Below are positions 55,997-64,000 of a stretch of 64,000 bases of DNA, one piece after another. Both the position numbers and the translations under genes were made by a program. This DNA comes from Letharia columbiana (lineage: Eukaryota; Ascomycota; Lecanoromycetes; Lecanorales; Parmeliaceae): contig NW_023501050.1 of NCBI RefSeq assembly GCF_014066305.1, positions 620,001 through 684,000 on the forward strand, given 5' to 3'. The notes beneath the pieces are model-generated. The model did not search any database. It had not been told where the DNA came from and saw only the letters and a list, made by a program, of their open reading frames with translations. Position 1 is the stretch's first letter; each line of letters opens with the position of its first letter.

Positions 55997-58539
55997 TTAT
56001 GATCTTGACGACAGAAACGCCTTTGCTTCATCCTCATCCACATTCGACTTGTCCGAGCTCTTCTTCTCAATCAATCCAAGCTTGTTCTTACGGATCTCAT
56101 ACCACATCTCCCTCCTATCACCCCCCAGCTCCTCCCCCAACAACTTCCCCTTCAGAGTCTTGATAAACTCATTATACAACCCCGGCTCCTCCATGTCAAT
56201 CATCTCATTCCTCATCAGGTCCAACTCCTCCACCGCCTTGCCATAAGCAATGTCACCGAAGCTGTCTTTGATTTGCGCTTCGATGATTGTGGAAAGTTGC
56301 TTGACGGCGTCACGGACCTCATCTTCAGACTCGGTCGTGTCGAGAGCTTGTCGGAATTCAGGGATGGGGTTTTCGCGGGTTATCTTGATCTTTTTGGATT
56401 TGTTGTTGCCGAGGAGAGCGCCGACGTCGAGGCCGGAGAGGGGCTTGATTTCGTTGCGGTTGCGTTTTCTGGATTGGACTTTGGGCGGCACTTTCTTGAC
56501 ATCCGCCGCGGCGATCAGCTTCTCGAGCTTCTTTTTGGATCCAGCCACAAGCTCTTTAGGAGGGTTGGAATATCTTGTAAGTATATCGTATGGAGGGGGG
56601 ACCGGCTCTGTGGGATGCACCGCTCTCCATCGGACTGCTTGGTCCATGCGATGCAGGACCGGGGAAAATGTGTCAGTCATGTTCATATACTCTGCCGGGT
56701 TTCCTTCATCATCTTTCCCCAAGTCCGAGAGATCCATTCGGTCAACGTAGTCGCTCATCGCCGCGCTCAGCGTGTCATTTGGTAGATTTCGGTGTTCCCG
56801 GATTTCCTTTCCAGACACTGTGATGACTCTGTCCAGCGGTGGAAATCTATAAGAACGGACATCTTCGGCGAAAGGCAGCTGTACATCAAGGAGACATTCG
56901 TAGTCAACCTCGATTGATGGCGCAAGCAAGGTGATCAGGGGCTCTCTATCTGCTTTAGTGACCAAGCGGGCAACTGCATACGATTCCAGCTCGAAGAGGG
57001 CATGTATCAGCGATGACAAGGCCATTATGGCCTTGCTGTTCGTTTTCTGAGCGATGACGACGCAGGAGACAGACAAAGTCATATAGCGTTCGAACTGTAC
57101 TCTGTCAGAGATAAAGTTACTGAAGCATGCAAAGATTAGGCACTCACTGTCGACCAGGGAATGAACCCAACGATCTCAAGTCCCGGCTGGGTCTCCAATT
57201 TCGTGACGTTAAGGTCAGACTCACTTATGTGCACAGCTGTTCGCCCATACTCATAGCCTTTAGCCAAATCGTCTCTGCTAACGTCTCGTTTTCCTCCTGG
57301 AGCTTCCTCATCAAGGACTTGATAGGTTCGAGCATTCCTCACAGACGTCAAGCTGTTCCCATCAGATTGAATTGGACCGGAATCGGCTCCATCCGCATCA
57401 GGCATCATTGTTGCCGAAGACTGTGTGCTGACGTGGCCATTTGATAGATCAGACCGTTGAACATATTGACTTGCTGCAAGCGGTTTTCGGACCATAACCC
57501 TAGGATATCTTTCGACATCGATGCAGAGAGCTGAATCGTATTGCTCGGGGTCTCCAAGGGTGAGCTGGCCTTTATAAGAGTGTACAGGTCTCGTGGTCTT
57601 GAGCCTTGGCGTACCCAGCTCCTCGATTGCTTGTTGCATTGTTCCGAAAATGCCTTCGCAGTCTTCCACCAGAGCTCTGAGCGTTGCTTCATTGACTGCC
57701 TGTAGCATCTCATAAGCAGATGTTTGACATCTTGGTTGTGATTGAAGACCTTTTCAGGATCTTTGTCCTCTTCCTTGAATCCATAATCTGGATCGTCAAA
57801 GTCAACTCCACTGCCAGTCGTTAATTCTCATCCTTTTGAACTTCGATTTAGTGCATACATGACCACAAGCTCGATATCGTCTGACTTGATCTTCTCCGTG
57901 ATTTGCGACATGTCATCCGCATCCATAGAGCCGCGTCCATCTGTGACAAGGACTATCTTCCGCTTGTATTTCAGCTTCTTGCAATGCTTCGTGATCATCT
58001 GGATGGCAATGACAATAGCCGATATTGCTGGCTTCATTAGTAGGTAGTCCTTCGAGAGTGAGGGAGACAAGCGTACCGTCGCCATCGGCCGTGTCGCTCA
58101 CTTTGACTTTTTGCCATAGATCCTTCAAGCCCGGTAGCAGAAGCCTGTAGGATTTGAGCCGAGCTCTTTCCAATGCCGCAAGATACCCACTGTTTTATCT
58201 CTTGCAGCACAGATATATTTTGGAAGCTGTCTTCGCTGTCTAGCTCATTCTCCGTGCCTATTCGAGTATGAACGTCCGCAATCGCCAAAGTGTTTTAAGG
58301 GTCGTACGATCGGTGCGCAGCCCAATGGCTCCAAGCTGTGCAGTCTTCCGGTCGGTCGCTACCTAGATCTGTCAGACAGAACTACGCAGAGAGAGTTTCC
58401 ACCTACCTACTGTACTGGTGATCTTTTCCCAGACGTAGGTCATCGCCCAGTCAAGATCTGATTCCTTCCTTGCGTTGCGCTTTTCACCCATCGGTCTCCC
58501 CATATCTACAATGTAGACCGTCGCCTCCTTGTCTGCCAT
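55997..58539 (-). CDS. ku80: Ku80 subunit of the Ku heterodimer (NHEJ)
   Basis: Ku70/Ku80 binds DNA ends for non-homologous end joining and telomere protection. Eight exons (58539-58411, 58362-58308, 58257-58191, 58144-58077, 58027-57859, 57810-57750, 57699-57148, 57094-55997) give 732 aa with all introns 46-53 bp. The vWA domain starts [19 protein letters not shown] and includes [13 protein letters not shown] and ELVVIGVDFDDP; the beta-barrel region includes [35 protein letters not shown] and [19 protein letters not shown]; the C-terminal part ([39 protein letters not shown]) is the standard fungal Ku80 end. Five early exons are only 55-169 bp, so automated calling may fragment it. Convergent with the NTF2-like gene, 233 bp between stops. 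Confidence 0.93.
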
Positions 58540-60062
58540 GATTATATTGCGGTGTTGCTCGCGCCCGCGGTATATCGCGAGAGAAGGGAAGGTTGTTTGT
58601 GGATATGTGGTAATGTGGGGTAAGGAATAGCAGGCAGACACCGTCGCGGAAACTCCTAAACGCGAAGGCACGTGACCACTATGTCTTTAGCACCAACGTC
58701 TTTCGGCAGTACAAGGCCTTTGAATCTTGACGATGTTAATGCAAGAGACGAATCTTTCCTTCGGGGCAAGGCTCCGCATGGGCTTTTATGGAGCCAATGC
58801 CAAAGGATTTCGGTTTGGAGCACCTACAACATGGACGACTACCACAATTTCTGCTTCGCGACGACGTAGTGTCATAGCATCAACTGCACTACTCATGACT
58901 TGTCAAGGGAACTTTGCTCCTTCATACGGCAAATTTATCGGTAGGGTCTGACCTTCTCTTGATCGAAGGATGTTCATCTCACTCAAAGGCCCAGCCAGGT
59001 CCACTGCACACCCTTTCCATACAGCCTGGAACGCTGGATCAGCTAGAAATTGCACGCGTGACTTAAGTCCTTGTCCTCAGATTGGGGGTGAAATAACATT
59101 GCGTTGTATGACATCTGGATAGGCTGAGCTTGACGCAATGTTTATGGACGGAACTCATGCAGTCTTTTCTGCAAGCTTACGAAGGCTGGTAGCCCTTTTC
59201 CAACACTGTTAGCCCGCGCAGACGTTCTCAGAATTGGGAAGTCAGCCATCTAAGGGGATCCTTCATGTCCAAACTTTACCCATTTGGTGGGAAAGCGTAT
59301 CTCGCCGATGCAATCGCTACCAGAAGCTGTACTCCCTTCAATTCGCCGTTCATGATAAGACTTCTTGATTAGCACAGATCATCTCGCACGCTGACCAGCG
59401 CGCCTCTTCCTAATATACTCGTTGCTCTGTCTACCCTCGAGTAGCAATCAACCTGAACATCTGCCGCTCCTCCAAAATCCTCGATTAGATCCTAATTCAC
59501 TTTCGCCATTGATCTCTTCGTTCCATAGCTCAAACGCTTGAGATGTCGCCAACTTTGTCAGACGTAGTTCGGATGTTCTCGAACTACGACGGTCACCGTC
59601 CTGTTATCCTCTACCTCGGATTTCAGTTCTAAGTATCATTCCAGACAGTCTATAAAGTATTCCACTCAAATACGCGGTGGCGGAAGTCCCTTTGCTTCGG
59701 GTGGGAATGCTCCACCAAGAAGAGTTCGTAGAATTCCTGGCCAGAAGCGAAGGCTGTACTCGTACGATGACATTGATTTAATCGAATGGACGAACGATGT
59801 TGTTGAATATGGAGAAGGACCTCCTGCACCTTGGGGATCTAGGCCTATTTACGATTCGAAAAGCTCAAAGCGATAGGCTCAAAACGGTGAGCATTGGTAA
59901 TACTATCATGACCAGTCATCACAGCCACAGCGTATTCCCGGTGTATTCATGCAACCTCGCCAAAGAACCAGACCTTCTCACATGCTCCATACCCAATTCT
60001 TTTTCCAGAAGTACGCCACTCTCCCCCAAAACCTCCCCCTACTTCTTTCCGGCCTAGTTCCC
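58540..60062. other. Low-density region, possible small gene only
   Basis: Apart from the possible coding stretch at 59543-59876, nothing is supported in 1.5 kb. It contains the promoter of ku80. Confidence 0.4.
59543..59876 (+). CDS. Possible small protein gene, frame unresolved
   Basis: An ATG at 59543 opens MSPTLSDVVRMFSNYDGHR and stops after 29 codons. In another frame an open stretch of 102 codons runs 59568-59873 without an ATG, with a coding-looking Gly/Arg-rich then acidic sequence (SGGNAPPRRVRRIPGQKRR, then YDDIDLIEWTNDVVEYGEG). Either an intron links the two, or a frameshift separates them, or it is chance. I do not recognise it. Confidence 0.25.
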
Positions 60063-60692
60063 CTACTGCAACCTCTCCGCCAGCAAGAACCCATACCAAA
60101 CCGTAATTCCCAAGCCCACCAAATTCGTCAATGCACTAACCCCATGCATACGACTAAACGCCCTATTCAATCTCTGCATCTCCTTCGACTGCGGTCCCTG
60201 CTCATAATACTTCTTCCCGTCCCGCGTCTCCTGATGCTTCCTCTCTTTCATAATCCGCGTCGTAACCGGTCCCGCCCAAAGCAAGTTCGCCGCATTCAAT
60301 GCGAAAACGGTCGCAATGGGCGCTAAGACCGTCCATCTGTTTCGCTCTTGTAGTACGCCGCTTAAACTTGAGGATTCAGTGGTGTTGCCACTAAGGGAAG
60401 AGAGGGATTTGACGCCAGGGTATGTAAGCGCCATGATGACCGGGAGGGCGGTTTGCAGGGCGAAGTAGACAGGAGTGAGGGCGGCTTGCAGGGTGGCAAA
60501 TTGAGGGCGGGAGAGGGCGCGGTAGGAGACTATGCCGTTGATGAAGGATTGGTAGATGGAGCTGCCGAGGAGGGTGCCATAGCTAGTAGAGTGGTCGAGT
60601 TAGTTGGGGACAGGGCTGGGAGACGGAGAGGGCGGGTCGGACCTGATGATGTGGTAGGGGGCGGGGCTGTAGAGGATTGAGAGGTCTGACAT
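60063..60692 (-). CDS. TMEM205-like (DUF4149) membrane protein
   Basis: Exons 60692-60643 and 60582-60063 (60-bp intron, GTCCGA donor, CTACTAG acceptor) give 189 aa. The spliced protein begins with MSDLSILYSPAPYHIISYGTLLG-type sequence, then SSIYQSFINGIVSYRALSRPQFATLQ, LTPVYFALQTALPVIMALTYPG, a second half with VLAPIATVFALNAANLLWAGP, MKERKHQETRDGKKY and RLNRAFSRMHGVSALTNLVGLG. These are the four membrane segments and loop motifs of the TMEM205/DUF4149 family. In fungi these small proteins are usually placed in mitochondrial or secretory membranes and have no settled function. A frame starting at 60434 covers only the second half. Confidence 0.82.
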
Positions 60693-61975
60693 CTTGGCGT
60701 GAGGGTTACGAAGAGGTTCGGACAGTGGTAGAGACTATTTGTTCTCGCGAGCGCGAGTAGTGCAGTGGGAGAATGTACGGAGAGCCTCAGCGGCAGGCTG
60801 CTGGATTGGGTCTAGCGCCAGAAGCCATGATATCAGCATTTCGCTGCGCGCATACCTTACTGACTTACGTAGACCACGCCCATTGCTCATCTGACACGCG
60901 TGGCGCGAGCGATTGAAATATACTTTGTGAAATGGACGCTAAACATATCGACGTCTGTTTCAGACTTATTCTTACTGTACTACTACTTTACCTTTTCAAG
61001 TTTCAAAAATTCGAAGAGGGAGCCCGGGCACTCCGGGAGAGCTTTATCTTTTTTAATTGAACTCGTGAGTATTTATTTTATATCTTCTTCGGCTGCCAGG
61101 AAGACATAAATCTGTCCCGGCCTCACCCTCGACTGGGCCTCGGGTGAGCGCTGCCTCAACGGGTTGATACTGGGTGACTACGCCCCTTTTCCCTTTTGGA
61201 CCTGGTTGATTACTTGAACATTATTGAAGGCTCTGCCAATGCGCAACGGGCTTCCGGTAATTTGAGCATTACCTTCGCACGATCCTGGAGCACACCATTC
61301 TTGAATTGGTGTATGTGTTACTGGAAAAGCGGCTTTTACTCGTTTACAATACGAGCGAAGCGAAGTGAAGTATCATAATGTCGCATGTCGCGTGTTACCA
61401 GCCGCCTGTTCATGTACATAAATCTTCGTACTCCCTCATGCATCAACATTCCGTTTTCAATCCTCCATCATCAACCACCGGGCACTCTATCTTCAATACC
61501 TTCGTCCCTGTCCCAGCCTACAGCTCTCAAACTTTCTAGCATCGTCTCCTGACTGTCCTCAGCGATTACCCCCACTCAGATAACTACTCCCTAGGCACCC
61601 GCTTCCCTCAGGGACCCTCCAATTTTTGCCGTGGAGTTACAACGTACTCCCAACCTGGGAGTAATTCTCAGAGGGTCTACCGTGGGGAGTGCTCCCCCAG
61701 CAAGTGCCAGGAGGAGCACTCGCCATAAGAGCATTCCTATTGATCATCCAAAAGATGAAGGTTCGCTGGTGACTGCTCCCCCAGCGAGTGCTCCATAGGC
61801 GAGTGTTCCGCACGGTTGATCCAAAAGATGAGGGTTTGCCGGGGAAGCAATCCACCGGCGAGTACTCCCTAGGGCTTCTCGCACAGTCTTAAACCACCTT
61901 CAAAGATAGCTATGACTTGGGGTATAAGAAGATAGAATGCCGCTTCAGGTCTAGCTCCGTCGAACAATCAGCCGC
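60693..61975. other. Intergenic stretch with degenerate repeats
   Basis: No gene supported. The part from 61676 has tandem degenerate repeats (see below). GC-rich words such as CCCGGGCACTCCGGGAG near 61022 form a short inverted repeat. No terminal repeats of a complete element seen. Confidence 0.45.
61676..61885. repeat. Three degenerate ~70-bp tandem repeats
   Basis: Units share ATCCAAAAGATGA.GGTT, CTCCCCCAGC.AGTGC and GGCGAGT.CTCC words, with copies starting about 61676, 61740 and 61815. Each unit is itself rich in short inverted words (GAGTGCTCC / GGAGCACTC). It lies just downstream of the GT90 gene. Confidence 0.55.
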
Positions 61976-63280
61976 TCAGAAGTCCCACCACTTCTCCAGA
62001 TCAATCGACGGAGATATAGCAACAGTCTCAAACGGCACCCCTCTTAATGTTGAACCATCTTTTTCATACAATTGGGGCTCGAAACTGACTCTCCCATACC
62101 CTCTGATTAATGCGCGCCAGTAACAAGCCTCAGCAGCTGGAGTCAGATAGCGATCTCTCATATCCTCCACACCCTTTTTCGCAATCCTCTCCGCCGTACG
62201 CGGAGTCTCCAACACTTCTTTGACCTTGTCCTCGAGATCGCTCCAATCGTCCTTGACCTGCACGAAATTCTGCTCGGCTCCCTCAGCCTCCAGCGCGTAA
62301 GTGGTAGTCTTTAACCACTTAGGCGTATGTGTCACGTAAACACTCTCGCAATTTTGTATGTATTTGCCCTTTCCACTCCAACTGCGTCCCGAGATGTCCA
62401 TCAGCATTTTGAAGCGGCAGTGATCCCACAGGGTGAGGTAAGCGGATCCACTCGCGCTAACGTTGGCCCAGTCCTTGCCATCCGTGGCTTCCAAGAAGCG
62501 AGGCCGTTCGGGCGCTGTGTTCTTGTTGCCGCGCCATACCAGCTGCGGCGTCTTATCCTCGAAGGCGACTTGGTCCTCGACCCTGCGTATCTCGTTGCGG
62601 ATGTGATTGTAGCTACGGATGTGGGCGTGCGGCCAGGCCCAGTAACCGAAATCGGGCATAAGCCATTGATTCTTAAACTCGGTATCGTGAGCGGGCTTGG
62701 TATAGGTCCAGACGGCTTTGTTCTCGCCGACGATGTCGAAGGTGAATACGAAAAACTCGATGTTGGGGAGAGATTTGCGATCGGGAAAGGCGGAAAGGGC
62801 GCGTTGCAGGGCGTGAGCGGTGGCGACGCCGTTTTGCACCCACATATTACCGTGTCTGGAGATGATATACAATTCACCGTCATAGATGATGGCGCGGATG
62901 CGCTGATCGTGCTGGTCTTGTTCATCGAGATCGGACAGGGTGATTGGGTTAGAGGTGAGGTTAGCGACATTGTTATGGATATCAGTGTATTGCTTTGGGA
63001 AAGCGATGTTGCACTGTTCTTCTGACAGAGCCAGGTTATCGCCGTCGCGAGTAGCATTGAAGGTCCACTCGGTCGTAGTGGTTTCTTGCTTGTCAGCGGC
63101 AGGAGATGCTTTGGCTGTTTGGTGAAGAGTGGCAGTATTCGACTCTTTGCTTGGGACCCCGGGAGCCCATTTCGAGTTCGACTTGACTGTATGGAAGAGT
63201 GTTGTTAGCAAGCCGGATAAGGCGAGAACGTGCAAGAAGATCCAATATATACGGTCAAAGCGAGAGTCGGGGTGCGTCAT
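61976..63280 (-). CDS. CAP10/GT90-family glycosyltransferase-like protein
   Basis: GT90 members such as cryptococcal Cap10/Cxt1 and animal POGLUT add xylose or glucose in the secretory pathway. Single exon, 434 aa. A short cytosolic N-end is followed by a signal-anchor (IYWIFLHVLALSGLLTTLF, about 10-30), so it is a type II Golgi-type protein. The catalytic domain shows LMPDFGYWAWP, QLVWRGN, FLEATDGKDWANVSAS, CRFKMLMDISGRSWSGKGKY and a C-terminal MRDRYLTPAAEACYWRALI helix, all typical of the CAP10 domain. The start at 63280 is the first ATG; codons to 63298 start with TTG. Substrate unknown; wall or capsule-like glycan or glycolipid xylosylation are options. Confidence 0.85.
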   Translation of the reverse strand: MTHPDSRFDRIYWIFLHVLALSGLLTTLFHTVKSNSKWAPGVPSKESNTATLHQTAKASPAADKQETTTTEWTFNATRDGDNLALSEEQCNIAFPKQYTDIHNNVANLTSNPITLSDLDEQDQHDQRIRAIIYDGELYIISRHGNMWVQNGVATAHALQRALSAFPDRKSLPNIEFFVFTFDIVGENKAVWTYTKPAHDTEFKNQWLMPDFGYWAWPHAHIRSYNHIRNEIRRVEDQVAFEDKTPQLVWRGNKNTAPERPRFLEATDGKDWANVSASGSAYLTLWDHCRFKMLMDISGRSWSGKGKYIQNCESVYVTHTPKWLKTTTYALEAEGAEQNFVQVKDDWSDLEDKVKEVLETPRTAERIAKKGVEDMRDRYLTPAAEACYWRALIRGYGRVSFEPQLYEKDGSTLRGVPFETVAISPSIDLEKWWDF

Positions 63281-64000
63281 GTTGGTGGACTTGGTCAAGG
63301 AAAAAGGTGGAAGGCAAGGGACGAAAGGGCCCGCGAGAAGTGAGAGACATCAAACTTGGCTTACCTGGAGGGGCACGGTTGTTGGTATTTGTGACTAACA
63401 TTGTAAGCTCTCCTATACTTGAGACACTTTTACTCCTACGGGATCTCGTTGATCCTGAAGTTTCGGGTATCTTTCCCCTGAGGGTTGTATTTGCCTGTGA
63501 ATTGAAAAAGGTTAAGTAGCAAGTGTGACGATATCATGATAGTATTGAGGCCCGCCAACGGTGCACACGAAACGTTGAAATTAGGGCTGTAACAATAGCG
63601 CACACTCCTGTCAGGGTACTACCATTCAGTACAGAGCCATTATTATATAATTTGTCCTATTCGATTTTCTCAGCGCCAAGAATTCCGACGTTTTGTGCAC
63701 ACGCTAATATCTTGAGGGATGTCTTCATCGTATTGGAAACGATTTTGTATCTCCATCCATAAATTGCTAGCCAATATGTCTCTTCGCGATATGTGAAAAT
63801 TATATCGGCAACGGTCGTGGCTCCTGTTCTCAAGTGACAGTGCCGTGGGTAGGCTAAGACGAAGCTCTTGCTCCCACTAACTACTGCCTGAAGCTCTGCC
63901 TTCTCGCTGTAGGACTTCTTCTTGACTGCCTCTTCCGAGCCCGGGGACTGCTCTGTTCTGCAGGACTTCCGTCTGGGCACTCGTTGTGATGATACCCGGT
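63281..64000. other. Window end, possible partial gene on minus strand
   Basis: A minus-strand frame from 63980 (still open at the window edge) to 63657 reads KKKSYSEKAELQAVVSGSKSF...RTGATTVADIIFTYREETYWLA. It could be the end of a gene starting beyond the window or a remnant. No domain recognised. Confidence 0.25.

Noticed and set aside
57136..57708. Separate 190-aa gene upstream of the main Ku80 frame
   Set aside because: It is exon 7 of Ku80; phases and family motifs match on both sides.
62327..63025. 232-codon plus frame
   Set aside because: Antisense of the GT90 gene, whose domain motifs are unmistakable.
1..64000. tRNA, rRNA, CRISPR or complete transposon
   Set aside because: I looked for TTCGA-type B boxes, long terminal or inverted repeats, transposase or reverse transcriptase motifs and regular spaced repeats, and found none convincing.

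Overview
The window is nuclear DNA of a filamentous ascomycete (Pezizomycotina). The evidence is many 45-75 bp GT-AG introns with CTNAC-type branch points, fungal-only families (PalI, PacC, Zn2Cys6 regulator, DUF3433, MBOAT wax-synthase-like, fungal GT90), one gene per 2-3 kb, and one degraded gene whose stop codons look like C-to-T or G-to-A changes (RIP-like). I cannot fix the class; Dothideomycetes or Leotiomycetes both fit. I see no prokaryotic, organellar or viral sequence, no tRNA or rRNA gene and no CRISPR array.

Layout. 0.9-3.0 kb: multi-pass membrane protein. 3.2-6.0 kb: accessory stretch with a small secreted cysteine protein and, on the minus strand, one intact and two decayed copies of a protein made only of a DnaJ-type zinc finger. 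7.6-10.2 kb: intron-rich secreted protein with a G12 frameshift and an in-frame TAG. 11.7-16.5 kb: a two-TM/coiled-coil protein and a DUF3433 membrane protein. 17.1-22.5 kb: palI and a mitochondrial ABC1/UbiB kinase-like gene, divergent. 22.9-24.0 kb: an acidic protein with twelve 14-residue repeats. 24.6-26.0 kb: MBOAT acyltransferase-like protein. 27.6-30.7 kb: Zn2Cys6 regulator with a likely GC-AG intron. 31.6-33.6 kb: pacC, behind a dense cluster of its own binding sites. 34.2-35.1 kb: decayed DEDDh exonuclease-like gene. 35.9-37.5 kb: DBP8 helicase. 38.6-40.9 kb: FHA-forkhead factor. 41.8-44.2 kb: intact DEDDh protein (Gfd2/YDR514C-like). 45.0-47.3 kb: ING/PHD protein. 49.1-51.2 kb: Ser/Thr-rich single-pass membrane protein. 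52.0-54.3 kb: alpha/beta hydrolase. 54.8-55.8 kb: NTF2-like protein. 56.0-58.5 kb: Ku80 in eight exons. 60.1-60.7 kb: TMEM205-like (DUF4149) membrane protein. 62.0-63.3 kb: CAP10/GT90 glycosyltransferase.

How genes relate. palI (membrane sensor-side component) and pacC (terminal transcription factor) of the ambient-pH pathway lie about 12 kb apart, which is a notable physical linkage. Most other genes are housekeeping and unrelated (rRNA processing, chromatin, cell cycle, NHEJ repair, mitochondria). The accessory material is concentrated at 3-10 kb, 34-35 kb and 59-62 kb, where gene density falls and repeats, decayed copies and frame lesions appear.

Coordinates span start to stop codon including introns. 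Splice sites were read by eye; where several exons are given, the summed exon length is a multiple of three unless stated.
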